From Trichomonas vaginalis G3 (lineage: Eukaryota; Parabasalia; Trichomonadida; Trichomonadidae): 64,000 bases of DNA. The stretch lies in assembly GCF_026262505.1 (NCBI RefSeq), contig NC_067205.1, forward strand, positions 1,364,001 to 1,428,000, given 5' to 3'. The position numbers and the translations under genes were made by a program. The notes beneath the pieces are model-generated. The model saw nothing but the letters and a program-made list of their open reading frames with translations, did no database searches and was not told the origin of the DNA. How positions within the stretch are numbered: the first letter of the stretch is position 1; every line of letters begins with the position of its first letter. Below, piece by piece: positions 49,121 to 59,019 of the stretch.

Positions 49121-50092
49121 ATGTCAAATGAGAGAGTGATACCGCAAACAGTTATGTTCCCTGAAGTAGAGCAAGTAGCATACAGGAACAAGAGATGTGT
49201 TATATTTTTCTCAACAAAATCATTAGAAAAAGAATTATTAATCGAATTTCCTTTTGAAATCGTTTTCTTCACATTACCACTCGGCGATGAGCATATACTC
49301 GTAGTAGATAAGGCAAGACCCAATACATTAATACTTTATAATTATAGAGAAAAATGCGAAGTTACATCAATTGCAGTGGCCAGCGATATTTTAGAATTTT
49401 ATTCATCAAGAAATTACGCTTGTGCAGTATTTGATGTTGGCGCTATTGTAGTTTCATCAAATCCTTTAATTTTATTATATACATTAAAAACTCCATCAGT
49501 ACCAGCAGCAATTTCACTTGTATCAACTCCTGATGATCCAAGTCACTGTATCTTTTCTCATGAAGATGATATATCTGAAGGAAATATCGTAATTCATCGA
49601 ATTCCATCTTCTGCTCCTACAACTACCTTCAGAGTTGCAAAATCTGGTATCAGATGTGCATCTATATCATACAACGGTAAATATATTGCTACTACATCCA
49701 TCAAAGGAACAATTGTCAGATTATATGATATAAATGGTAAACTAATTCAAGAATCTCGACGCGGATTCTTCAATGCTAAGATCGTACATGTGTCCTTCTC
49801 CCCAGATTCACGCTTCTTTAGCGTTACAAGTTCGCATCAAACAGCTCATATTTTTAAATGCGAAAAGAGTGAGAGCGATGGCTATTTCCTACCAAAGGCA
49901 GAGGTCCTTGTACCTCTTGAAGGCTCTAAAACCATTCGCGCGCATATTCTCGAAGGAGGACACAGTTTGTGCCTTACAAACGAGAAAGGAGCTTGTCTGA
50001 TATACTCTATTGACGTCAATACTGGCGAAAGTGGCCTCAAGAGTCAAATTATGCTTCCAACAATAGCCAAAATGTTTTGTCCCAGTATTTAA
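49121..50092 (+). CDS. PROPPIN (WIPI/Atg18-family) beta-propeller, 323 aa
   Basis: A full-length seven-bladed propeller of usual PROPPIN size. Blades 5-6 carry the hallmark block: SGIRCASISYNGKYIATTSI, IVRLYDINGKLIQESRRGFF and VHVSFSPDSRFFSVTSS. The RRG stands in place of the classic (F/L)RRG phosphoinositide-binding motif, here SRRG. Known role: binding PI3P/PI(3,5)P2 on autophagosome and endosome membranes with Atg2-type lipid transfer partners. ATG at 49121 after a long T-rich stretch. Intact. Orthology (Atg18 versus WIPI subgroups) cannot be fixed by eye. Confidence 0.85.
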   Translation: MSNERVIPQTVMFPEVEQVAYRNKRCVIFFSTKSLEKELLIEFPFEIVFFTLPLGDEHILVVDKARPNTLILYNYREKCEVTSIAVASDILEFYSSRNYACAVFDVGAIVVSSNPLILLYTLKTPSVPAAISLVSTPDDPSHCIFSHEDDISEGNIVIHRIPSSAPTTTFRVAKSGIRCASISYNGKYIATTSIKGTIVRLYDINGKLIQESRRGFFNAKIVHVSFSPDSRFFSVTSSHQTAHIFKCEKSESDGYFLPKAEVLVPLEGSKTIRAHILEGGHSLCLTNEKGACLIYSIDVNTGESGLKSQIMLPTIAKMFCPSI

Positions 50093-50450
50093 TTATTTTT
50101 ATGTTTTGTTTTATTTAAATCTATTCATATAGCGTTTTCTTAGTATTTCACTGTTTTATTATTTAACATTTATCCTATAATATTTATAATTGTTGTGAAA
50201 ATATCAAATGGATTTTAAAAAAATAACAATAATTGAACTAATCAGAGTGGAAATACATTTCTAATTTCTTCTGTATGACTCATTTTATGAGTATTAACCA
50301 AAGAATTCTTATAATTTAGAATAAATTTTTTATATATTATATCATAGTTGCTAAATTTCATAATTTTCAGGATTTTTAGATTATGGTAAATATGTTTTCA
50401 TATGAATTAATGTGAAGATTTTTACTAAAAACATTCTATCGTCTTCAAAT
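50093..50450. other. Intergenic, 358 bp
   Basis: Very AT-rich. I see nothing definite in it; an in-frame GTG start upstream of ATG 50451 exists but is not the expected start. Confidence 0.6.
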
Positions 50451-52388
50451 ATGGATGAGTTAAAAATTTCACCTTCTCAGATTCTATTTGAGTTTGCGAA
50501 AGAAGCCAGTGATACAGGGCTTTGCTACGGTCTCGGTAGATCTGAACCATATGTACCATTTTTATTTAAATCAAATTCTTTTTTCTCATATGATTGGTCT
50601 CCTTCGATAGATGGCATTAGAATCAATCCGAAGCAAAAACGCAAGATAAGTCGACTATTAAACAATGTTTCAAATGATTATTATCAATCTTCGATGAGTT
50701 TCATTTGTTCAGTAGCAGAATCATACATTTTTCGAGCATCACTTGATGAATGGGAGTGTAATATCTGTCATGCAAGGTTTCAGCAAGAAGATGGAATACA
50801 ACACGTTTGTGATTGTCATCCAGCGATATTTGCTGACTCTTTACAGAAGCATATTGATATAATTAGCAATGAAAACGATAGTATAAACAATATGACTACT
50901 AAATTACAGTTTGATGCCACTGCAGTTCAACCTTCAACTCCATTTGAGCCTGTTCTTCAGCAGAGGATGCAAATCAAAGCGCCATATTTATCAGAAGACG
51001 ATATATCATTCGATGAAGAGGAAGATTCAGACGATCTCGATTTTAGAGAACATTTAGATTCTCAATTTCCGCAATTCAGCAATGCAGATTACCCGATTGA
51101 TATGCCAATACCACCTGTTATATCGAATGTATTACGATCTCCTTCAATTGATGTTCGCCAGTGCGTTACAAAGACTAGATTACTTAATTATGACCAAGAA
51201 GATATGAATAGAGCTGATACATTATTAAAACCATTAATAGACTTAATATCATCACCATTCCAACCTCAATCATCTACAGAAAATCAATCAAAAAATTCAT
51301 CCAAACAACAACCGAAGAAAACTCAACAACAAGCATCACCTCAAATTACTCAATCACAACCAATACAACCACAAGCCCAACAACAGCAAAATTCTCAAAA
51401 TTCCCAGCCAATACAGCCAAATCTTCCTCAAAACGTCCCAACTACTTCGAAATCAGAACCTATACGACCTGCAGATACTAAAGATACCAAAGAACCTCCG
51501 AAAACTCCTAAATCTTCTATCCATGATCTTACTCCTGACGAAATGAAGGAATTTGAAGGCCTTGACCATCCAAAGAAGTCCAAGAAACCGTCACCTCCCA
51601 AGACAATTTCATTTATTGAGACCATTCCAGAAGATATCCAAAATGAAGCTATTGAATCAGTTGTTGAGCTTCTTCTGAACAACTACGTGGAGTCCAATGC
51701 CATGCATATCATCAAACCAACGCTTTCCAACAGAAAGAAAGAGATGGCTAAGCGTGCAAAGGAAGAAAAAGAATTAAAAAAGAGACAAGAGGACCAAAAA
51801 AGGAAACAAGCGTTCCAACAGAAGAGACAAGAGTGCCTGGATAAAATGGCAAGCTGCGTGAGTATCCCTTTGATAAGAAGTTTCGTTCTTTCGGAGATAG
51901 AAAATATTTTCGAAGATGAGAAGAAGAAATTAATTGCAGAAGCAGAAAAAGAGACAACAGAGTTAACACAAATGGGTAATCTTCCACCGCCAATCCTTGT
52001 ATCAGGCCTTTTGTCCTATAGTTCAAATAAAATTTCGGATATAATTCAATTGTTCTCAAATTGCGAATTCGTCAAGGATGAAGAGAATAATCCGAAAATT
52101 AGGTTCAGACTCGTTGGAAATAGAATGGATGTGCTTGTTTATCTGCAAAATAAGGCTGATGTCAAAAAAATGTTGGAAATGACGAATCCTATGATGGTCA
52201 ACTGTCAACAGGTATCATTATCTGTCGAACACAGACAGCCAGAAATGCCAGAAATCTTCAAATGTTATACTGGCCAGGAAATGGTCATTTTGTCAAAGAA
52301 TATCGATCTTTCTAATGTTAAATATGATATGTATGCAATGACTTCTGGAATGTGCGCTCCAGAATACCAAATTAAAGATCCGGAATAA
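50451..52388 (+). CDS. Host protein, zinc-knuckle-like N-terminus, Gln/Pro-rich middle, coiled coil (645 aa)
   Basis: Start at ATG 50451 (MDELKISPSQILFEFAKEAS). Residues 1-110 form a helical domain. A Cys/His cluster at about 100-128 (WECNICHARFQQEDGIQHVC, then DCH) could bind zinc. Residues 180-210 are acidic. Residues 270-350 are Gln/Pro/Ser-rich and disordered, ending near EPPKTPKSSIHDLTPDEMKE. Residues 420-480 are a Lys/Glu/Arg coiled coil (KKEMAKRAKEEKELKKRQED). The C-terminal 150 residues look folded (PKIRFRLVGNRMDVLVYLQN). The layout (helical domain, Zn, Q/P-rich, coiled coil) suggests an RNA or transcription complex scaffold, but no family is recognised. Confidence 0.7.
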   Translation: MDELKISPSQILFEFAKEASDTGLCYGLGRSEPYVPFLFKSNSFFSYDWSPSIDGIRINPKQKRKISRLLNNVSNDYYQSSMSFICSVAESYIFRASLDEWECNICHARFQQEDGIQHVCDCHPAIFADSLQKHIDIISNENDSINNMTTKLQFDATAVQPSTPFEPVLQQRMQIKAPYLSEDDISFDEEEDSDDLDFREHLDSQFPQFSNADYPIDMPIPPVISNVLRSPSIDVRQCVTKTRLLNYDQEDMNRADTLLKPLIDLISSPFQPQSSTENQSKNSSKQQPKKTQQQASPQITQSQPIQPQAQQQQNSQNSQPIQPNLPQNVPTTSKSEPIRPADTKDTKEPPKTPKSSIHDLTPDEMKEFEGLDHPKKSKKPSPPKTISFIETIPEDIQNEAIESVVELLLNNYVESNAMHIIKPTLSNRKKEMAKRAKEEKELKKRQEDQKRKQAFQQKRQECLDKMASCVSIPLIRSFVLSEIENIFEDEKKKLIAEAEKETTELTQMGNLPPPILVSGLLSYSSNKISDIIQLFSNCEFVKDEENNPKIRFRLVGNRMDVLVYLQNKADVKKMLEMTNPMMVNCQQVSLSVEHRQPEMPEIFKCYTGQEMVILSKNIDLSNVKYDMYAMTSGMCAPEYQIKDPE

Positions 52389-53237
52389 CATTTTATATGA
52401 TATTAAAAATATAGATATTATATGATTATTTCTTTATCCAAATTACTTTAGTTTTTTTCTAATATTTAGTGTTCAAGTCTTCAGAAAAATTTTGGATTTT
52501 GTGAATGGTCCAAAATTTCATTGCATTGGTATTATACTTCTAAATATGCATTCTCTCAATCATAAATTAGTGTGTTTAATGAAGGAATTGCTTTATGGAA
52601 AATTGGAATATTCATCATTGAGACATATGAATTCTCTTGTAATTTCAAACTAGAACGATAAAAAAGGTGTTTTCTGGTACATGATAATATGAATAAACAA
52701 AAATATACGTCATCTACATACAATTTCCTAACTATCAACATCCCATCAGCCAAGTCTGTTATTTACCTTCTCATTTTGATGTAAAAACATGATTGTTTTC
52801 AATCCAAAATCAATTCCAATTATATCTATTTTTTCCTATGCAATGTCGTTTTCGTGCCTAAATATTGAGTGAATCTTTATCAAAGAATTTAAATAAGAGA
52901 CTTATATGACATGTTATAACCATGATATGTTCATTATTTTATAGCTATTCTTATCAATATATAGCATCAAATCATATGATTTATAAAAGGTGACAAAAGT
53001 TTTTTCGCCTATCTCGAGCGAGTTTCTATGGGGGTCTTTCCTCACCTAATGAATTTGGTTTCTTGTCTATAGTAAAGCATACAATAACACAACCGCGCGA
53101 TTTAAACAGTTACACAATGATCTATATATACAAAAGTTAATGTACTCAAAATAAAAAATCTAATCGACAACACCTATAATACAAAAAAATTATATCAAAA
53201 ATTAATTAATACTAACATCGAAATAATTTACTTACAA
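52389..53237. other. Intergenic, 850 bp (convergent genes)
   Basis: Lies between the ends of two convergent genes. AT-rich; the small frame 52556-52753 looks like chance. No repeat or RNA gene recognised. Confidence 0.6.
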
Positions 53238-54497
53238 TTAAACAGTATCTGCCATGCTGTCATTGCTCTCTCCCTCGTTAATAACGCCTTTGAACATGTC
53301 AAAGTAGTTTGGAGCCCACCACCAGTTGGGGAAGCTTTCCCATGCAACAGTTTTGTTGTTTTCGTCTATTGTCATGAACATAATTGGAATTGCTGAGTGA
53401 ATGTATTTTATTGGCGCGTTGTGAAGGTTCTGAAGCTCGTAATGGTAGAAAGAACCAACAGTATTGGCACCTCTATCCTGCGAGAGCCTTATAAGTATAA
53501 CACTGCCATCATTACAAGCAACCAACAAAATATTATGTGGAATTGAGTTCAATTGGAAGATGTGAGTAGCTGTCTTGTCTTCTGGTAGCTGGTATTGCAT
53601 GAAAAACATGTTGGAATCGATGCACGTAATTGATTTTCCGTTGCATAAATAAGCAAGTGAAACATTACCTTTCATTGGAGGGTCTGAGAACGTTCTGTCG
53701 TGGGTTTCGAACATTGTCATCGGTTCTGGGAACCCGCTTGGTGGTATTTTGGTCTTTTCGCCTTCAAGTTTGCCTTCAATTGTTAATTTAATAAAATAGA
53801 TGCATTTTCCTTTGTCGGCGAGTACGAGTAGTGAGTTTGGATTAATTACGCCGAGTTTAACAAACCCTTCGCCAAGATTTGGGTAAGTTGTAACTCCATA
53901 ATGTCCCAAAGAACAAACGATTAAGATTTTATCTGATATTAGGGCCACTAGTTGAGGATTTGTAGGAACAACTAGAGCATCTATCGGTGGCTCTGAGATA
54001 TTTCGAATTGGTTGCATTGCGTAGGAAATTTCGCCTGAAAAAGGAACTCGCACAATCGAGTAGTCAGTTCCAACTGAAAGGAATTGAGTTTCATCTAAAG
54101 GAAGTGAAATATATGCGTTTTTAACGAAATAATCTTTTCTTTCGAATTTGTCTGCATAATTTGTAATAACTGCTATTTTACCTGATTTAAGTGTAAGTGC
54201 GTGAATACTATTTTGCAATTTTGCGACATGAATGACTTCTTCTTCAATTTGTAACGAATGATGAGACATTGGAACAGAAATATCGTATGTTAATGCATGC
54301 ACCTCGTTTTCTTTCGTTACTAAGAAATAAAATGGTAAATCTGATGCTGGTTCTGCTTTATAACAGGTTGTATTTCCTAAATAAAATATTGTATATGGGA
54401 AATCACTCCTAATCCTAGCTGAGTTGAATAGAGTTGAAAGATCTTTTGAAAAATGAAGTTCTTTAATACGCTTAGGAATAGAGTTAAATAATCCCAT
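53238..54497 (-). CDS. Beta-propeller-like host protein, 419 aa, unknown
   Basis: A complete minus-strand frame with an initiator motif just upstream. After a basic N-terminus (MGLFNSIPKRIKELHFSKDL), the protein is a long series of short strands with WD-like spacing (FYFLVTKENEVHALTYDISV, PQLVALISDKILIVCSL, NSLLVLADKGKCIYFIKLTI, ILLVACNDGSVILIRL). This suggests a six- or seven-bladed propeller without canonical WD dipeptides. It has a Trp-rich patch near the end (WESFPNWWWAPNYF). Likely a scaffold; partner unknown. Confidence 0.65.
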   Translation of the reverse strand: MGLFNSIPKRIKELHFSKDLSTLFNSARIRSDFPYTIFYLGNTTCYKAEPASDLPFYFLVTKENEVHALTYDISVPMSHHSLQIEEEVIHVAKLQNSIHALTLKSGKIAVITNYADKFERKDYFVKNAYISLPLDETQFLSVGTDYSIVRVPFSGEISYAMQPIRNISEPPIDALVVPTNPQLVALISDKILIVCSLGHYGVTTYPNLGEGFVKLGVINPNSLLVLADKGKCIYFIKLTIEGKLEGEKTKIPPSGFPEPMTMFETHDRTFSDPPMKGNVSLAYLCNGKSITCIDSNMFFMQYQLPEDKTATHIFQLNSIPHNILLVACNDGSVILIRLSQDRGANTVGSFYHYELQNLHNAPIKYIHSAIPIMFMTIDENNKTVAWESFPNWWWAPNYFDMFKGVINEGESNDSMADTV

Positions 54498-55043
54498 ATT
54501 TTCTTAAAAAGTGACAAAATTGAATTTAGAATGATTCAATCAAAAAGAATAAGGTCTCTGTTTACCAACATGTATGCAATACTGTAACTTTCCATTTTCA
54601 TCATTATTGTACCAATCAATGTGTAGATATAATTATTTCATTTCACTCATAACAAGAATCATATCAGTTTTGACTAAGATATAAAACTTAAATTCTAAAG
54701 TTCCATAATGTTGAAGCTTGATTTTTGTTTAAAGTGTAAAGGTTACCTTGAAATGAAATAGATTTTGATGTTCTCTTTGATATTATGAAAATTCTCTGGT
54801 TGCTTTTCGTTTAGATTACCATATATTATGTGTTCATACTGTTAAAACATGCATTCCAAGACCTTGGAGCTCCAAATTTTTTTCAAAAATCAAAAAATGA
54901 AAAGAAAAAAATACAAATTTTGAAATCAAAAAATCAAAACTCTAAAAAATTTGGAAAATTTAGCAAAGATAAAATACGATGAATCTCTTTAATATTAAGT
55001 AAATTATCTAAATTTGTCATAAACAAGGAAAATTAGTTGTTAC
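54498..55043. other. Divergent intergenic, 546 bp
   Basis: Promoter region for two divergent genes. A long A/T tract with AAATTTT runs at 54875-54960. Besides the initiator at its left end I see no other site. Confidence 0.6.
54503..54514 (-). promoter_or_regulatory. Initiator (Inr)-like motif of the propeller gene
   Basis: On the minus strand, TCACTTTTTAAG lies 5 bp before the ATG at 54497. It fits the parabasalid initiator core and position. Confidence 0.65.
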
Positions 55044-55505
55044 ATGATTATTTCAGGTCAAAAAAGTGACAAATTTTATCAAATGACAAAAACTAAGTTA
55101 TATTCTGGATATTTTGTACCATTCCCCGATGAATTCAAGTGCCAAGACAAATTAACAAATCCAGAAAAATTCGAACCATACGAACGTCCAACAGATCTTC
55201 TTGGATCACATTATTTAACCTTTGATATCCTACAAAAACAAATCATTCTCGGATCAGTCAAAAGATACATCCATCTTGACTATTACAGGAAGCGTATTAG
55301 CATTCGCTCAAAACTTGAAGGAATTGTTTTTGAAGCTCGCGCTACAGCAATAAAGGAATACATAGTAGATCAAAACGATGTTCATTTAGTACGAATTAGG
55401 TTTAGTCATGGAATAGAAGAGCAACTTTGCTGGTTAGAGTCTTCAGAAGCAATTCATTCACTATTTGATGCACTTACAGATTTCATCCAAAGTTGCCGCA
55501 AATAA
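55044..55505 (+). CDS. Small host protein with PH-like strand/helix pattern, 153 aa
   Basis: ATG at 55044 (MIISGQKSDKFYQMTKTKLY); the Met at 55083 is an alternative start. The body shows six or seven strand-like segments (DILQKQIILGSVKRYIHLDY, RISIRSKLEGIVFEARATAI, DVHLVRIRFSHGIEEQLCWL) followed by one C-terminal helix (SEAIHSLFDALTDFIQSCRK). That order is the pattern of a pleckstrin-homology-type fold; the identification is by pattern only. No signal or membrane segment. Intact. Confidence 0.6.
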   Translation: MIISGQKSDKFYQMTKTKLYSGYFVPFPDEFKCQDKLTNPEKFEPYERPTDLLGSHYLTFDILQKQIILGSVKRYIHLDYYRKRISIRSKLEGIVFEARATAIKEYIVDQNDVHLVRIRFSHGIEEQLCWLESSEAIHSLFDALTDFIQSCRK

Positions 55506-55821
55506 TTATACTTTGTTTTTTAGTTACTTTATAAATCTATCAAAATATTAAATTAAATATTTAACTGAGAGCTCATACAAGATTAATTATACATTCAGTG
55601 AACGAGGAACGTTGTTCCTATAATATGATTTATCTCATTACTGAATTGAATTAAAAATATTATTCATGGTAATCTTCACTATCGTTACCATAGATAGATT
55701 TCGAACAGTAAAATAAAATTTTATATATTAAATTTCACTTTAACAATTTGAATCATTAAAGAGTAACTTTGAAAGAAATTCATTTTATCTAGTAATAAAA
55801 ATTTTTACAGGCTATTGTGAA

Positions 55822-55894
55822 GCGCCGTTGGCCCAATTGGATAAGGCGACTGCCTACGGAGCAGTAGAGTCCAGGTTCAAGTCCTGGACGGCGC
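55822..55894 (+). tRNA. tRNA-Arg (ACG)
   Basis: A 73-nt cloverleaf without intron. The acceptor arms GCGCCGT and ACGGCGC are fully paired. The D-arm is GCC...GGC (A box TGGCCCAATTGG). The anticodon stem ACTGC/GCAGT carries loop CTACGGA with anticodon ACG. The T-arm CCAGG/CCTGG has loop TTCAAGT (B box GGTTCAAGTCC). A run of seven T starts 2 nt downstream and serves as the Pol III terminator. No encoded CCA, as normal for eukaryotes. ACG (read as ICG after editing) decodes CGU/CGC/CGA arginine codons. Confidence 0.97.
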
Positions 55895-55895
55895 G

Positions 55896-55902
55896 TTTTT
55901 TT
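55896..55902 (+). terminator. Pol III terminator of tRNA-Arg
   Basis: TTTTTTT one base after the mature 3' end of the tRNA. Confidence 0.9.
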
Positions 55903-56619
55903 CATTCCTGATAGCTAAGGATACTCTTAATCATATTCTACGATAGTTTTTTTCGCTTTTTCACTCCTGGATTGAGATATTCATCTTAGATATCACTCAG
56001 CTAGAGTATTTTTCACATATCTATAATTAGACAACTATCATTTCATAGAGGATAGAACATTTGAATTATATCAACAAAGAGAAAGAAATAAGAATCATCT
56101 TATGATGTGATACATCTTATCTATATTTGTACTATTTCCATTATTCTTTATCACTTCTAGATCTATGAGTATAACATTATTCTATCATTGATGCATTTTC
56201 ACAAGAAATCCAAAAGTTCTATTATGCATGTATTGATGCCTAAAACAATTTAATGAAGGAGATAAGTCATGTAATTCTTCAGCTATCTAATGCATAGTAT
56301 TACCATCACCAAACAACATTGATAGAATTATATTTTATTGAACTGAAGCAATATGAATAAAGATAAGCAAAATCAAACACTATTTTCATGAATTAAATAT
56401 GAAACATCATTTTTCAGCATATTCTTTAATGCAAAACAGAACCATGAAGTAACTAAGATAATGCATTATTTTTCTTTCCAAACACATTTAACAATTAGAA
56501 CGACATTACTCTATATTTTTTTTTCTCCTTTTGTTCTAAAGTCATTATATTAAAAAAAACACTCATATTTTATCATGAACACTAAATAGTTTTATATATA
56601 ACAAATAAACATATAAAAG

Positions 56620-59019
56620 TTATACCATTATTCCAGATTCAGCCACGAAGAAGTCATTATCTGATTCTGGTTCGTACTTTGCCAATCCAGATTCCATTGC
56701 AAGACCTTTTCTTATATTAATAGCCTTGACATGCATCTGGTATGTTTCATCTGGTTTCTCATTCAACCAAACAGCAGCATCTGTTATTCCGTAGTCCTGC
56801 ATCTCCTTTGTTGGTTCAGTTGTCTGAATATTCTTTTCCTGGTCCTCGAATTCACTCAAATTAGGGAAAGGAAGTCCAATAGAAAGCAAAGCACCATTGT
56901 GTTTCAAAGTGTTGAAGATAGACAATCTATCATGGCATCTTGCAGTCATTTCATCCAGCATTTCATCGAGTTCTGGGATATTTTGTTCGCTGAGATCGCT
57001 GTGGAGACCTTTAAGAGTCTGATTTCGTAACAGTTGGTCTTGAATTGCGTTTTGTTTTATGGCGATATCACGAAACACGCTTTCTCGCTCTTCTTTACTC
57101 GACTGGCGCTTGACCAAATAGAAGACATCTTCAACAGGGAACTTCATTCTCCTCAAATATTTGCTTTTGGCCGCTTGTGTCATAAATCCTTTAATTGTTT
57201 CGATGTTGTGTGGATGGCTGCCGTCGATTGTGAGTTCATATAACATGGAGTTACCTTCTATCATCCTTTGGAGCTCAATTAAGCCTTCGTCTTTGATATG
57301 ATTAAATGCCAAGTCGAAAAGTAACAAACCTTTCGATTTTACCTTCGGAAATACTCTCTTCAAGGCCGGGCCAATGTAATGTTTGTCATCTCCATGGATC
57401 CAGAGCTTCTTCAAGTTTGGTAAATTCAACAAACTTTCGATTGCTTCGACATTTCCTGATTGGTTCTTCTTCATGTTGCATGATATAGAAACTCCTGTGA
57501 GCTTCCGCATATTCATGAACGTTTTGGCGAGTTTTTTGACGTCATTTGGTTTCATTCCGTTTTTATCTAAGGAAATACACGTCCAATTGCAATTAGAGTA
57601 CTTGCTAAATGTTTCTAAGACAGTATCGAGATGCTCTCCCTTCAATCCTAAGTTATTAAGTTTAATTTCGAAATCAAAAATATTTCTATTTTCAGCAATC
57701 GCAGTAATGACATCAGAAATGTCAGTAGGAGTAAGGTTTGTGTCTGATAAGTCAAGTTCTTTGAGTGTTCGCGTTTCTGAAATGAATTCAAGCAAATTAT
57801 CAATTCCATTTTTGTCAAATTTTGATCCATTGAGATATAAAGTCTCAATTGGTTGAGTATGTTTAGTAAGCGCGGCAATAATTTCGTCAGAACGAGTTGT
57901 CAGCTTGCCAAACGATAAGAAACGAAGAGAATGATGATCTGCTTGATCGATTGTACGTAAATAGTGGAGAATGAGGTCAACAGAGTCTGATTTGACTGTT
58001 GCTCCACGAAAATCGAGATGAATAATGTCCCAAAGGTTTTGATTTTCAATTAAACTTGACATCGCAATTGTCATTGCATAATTAGACATGTTGCAATTGG
58101 AAAAGTCTAAGTACCAAAGATTTCCATTGTTTCGGCTTAAAGCGGCTGCAATCGGTGCTAAATCTTCGAATGGATTATCAGATATATCCAAATATTCAAG
58201 ATGTAAGTTGGGATTTTCTGCCAATGCAACACCAAATTCACCACAACCGTTGGAAACGTTGCAGGCTTCTAAGGAAATCAATCTTAAGTTTGGAGATTCT
58301 CTAACGTAAGGAGCTATTGCATAGAAGAAGTCCGGTCTGCCAACATCTTTTATTTGGATACCAGATATCGTAGGGAAGAACTTTAAAGTGTCAAAGATTG
58401 GTGCCAATTCAATTGCAGTGGAATAAGTATTATCCATCAAGTTTAAAGGCATCCTGGAGAAGTCAGCAATGCAATTTTCTTGAGTTATAAGCTTATGTAT
58501 GAATCGAACTACATCATGACAATATGTACAATTTCTTAAAGAACAATTTGCATTGTAGAGGCCTTCAAACATTTTGGATAGAGAGAGGAAAATGCCTGGA
58601 TTGATAATATTATAACTTTCTTCAATTGAAAAATTGATTTTCAGATTTGTTGGGATAATACCATTAATAAGCAGATAATTCCTATGGAAGTATCTAACAA
58701 ATCTCAAAATATTCTCTTTTGTTGATTTAATTCCGTAAAATGAATCTGATAAACCAATTTCAATAATATTATCAGTTGTAAAGTTAAAATAATCAATATT
58801 AAGTATATGAATATACTTTATTGCCGAAAAGCCACCAAATAAGCTTCGCTTGTTCAATGTTATCATATGTTCAGACATTGTTACACCGCCATCTGGAAAT
58901 GTCTTGGAATGATTAATAATTATATCAGCTGCGAAGGAAAATTGAACATTATACTGATGAAGTGGAACGTTTTTGACAGGCTTTCTTTCGTCACTGGCCG
59001 AGAGACTGAAAGAGCTCAT
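56620..59019 (-). CDS. CARMIL-like leucine-rich repeat protein, 799 aa
   Basis: The N-terminal ~110 residues are strand-rich and PH-like (DIIINHSKTFPDGGVTMSEH; then KYIHILNIDYFNF). From about 240 to 640 a series of ribonuclease-inhibitor-type repeats follows (LEYLDISDNPFEDLAPIAAA, LWYLDFSNCNMSNYAMTIAM, LKELDLSDTNLTPTDISDVI, LLLFDLAFNHIKDEGLIELQ). After about 650 come a helical dimerisation-like part and an acidic tail (PESDNDFFVAESG). PH-LRR-helix is the CARMIL layout. CARMILs regulate actin capping protein at the membrane. I do not see a clear capping-protein-interaction motif, so the biochemical role is tentative. Intact single exon. Confidence 0.75.
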   Translation of the reverse strand: MSSFSLSASDERKPVKNVPLHQYNVQFSFAADIIINHSKTFPDGGVTMSEHMITLNKRSLFGGFSAIKYIHILNIDYFNFTTDNIIEIGLSDSFYGIKSTKENILRFVRYFHRNYLLINGIIPTNLKINFSIEESYNIINPGIFLSLSKMFEGLYNANCSLRNCTYCHDVVRFIHKLITQENCIADFSRMPLNLMDNTYSTAIELAPIFDTLKFFPTISGIQIKDVGRPDFFYAIAPYVRESPNLRLISLEACNVSNGCGEFGVALAENPNLHLEYLDISDNPFEDLAPIAAALSRNNGNLWYLDFSNCNMSNYAMTIAMSSLIENQNLWDIIHLDFRGATVKSDSVDLILHYLRTIDQADHHSLRFLSFGKLTTRSDEIIAALTKHTQPIETLYLNGSKFDKNGIDNLLEFISETRTLKELDLSDTNLTPTDISDVITAIAENRNIFDFEIKLNNLGLKGEHLDTVLETFSKYSNCNWTCISLDKNGMKPNDVKKLAKTFMNMRKLTGVSISCNMKKNQSGNVEAIESLLNLPNLKKLWIHGDDKHYIGPALKRVFPKVKSKGLLLFDLAFNHIKDEGLIELQRMIEGNSMLYELTIDGSHPHNIETIKGFMTQAAKSKYLRRMKFPVEDVFYLVKRQSSKEERESVFRDIAIKQNAIQDQLLRNQTLKGLHSDLSEQNIPELDEMLDEMTARCHDRLSIFNTLKHNGALLSIGLPFPNLSEFEDQEKNIQTTEPTKEMQDYGITDAAVWLNEKPDETYQMHVKAINIRKGLAMESGLAKYEPESDNDFFVAESGIMV

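Larger units (their letters stand above)
55506..56619. other. Intergenic region holding the tRNA gene
   Basis: AT-rich sequence on both sides of the tRNA at 55822-55894. The 725 bp to its right contain no gene or repeat that I can recognise. Confidence 0.6.

Noticed and set aside
50340-50460. Possible intron or upstream exon before the 50451 gene
   Set aside because: No parabasalid-type splice motifs are present; the frame from ATG 50451 is complete by itself.
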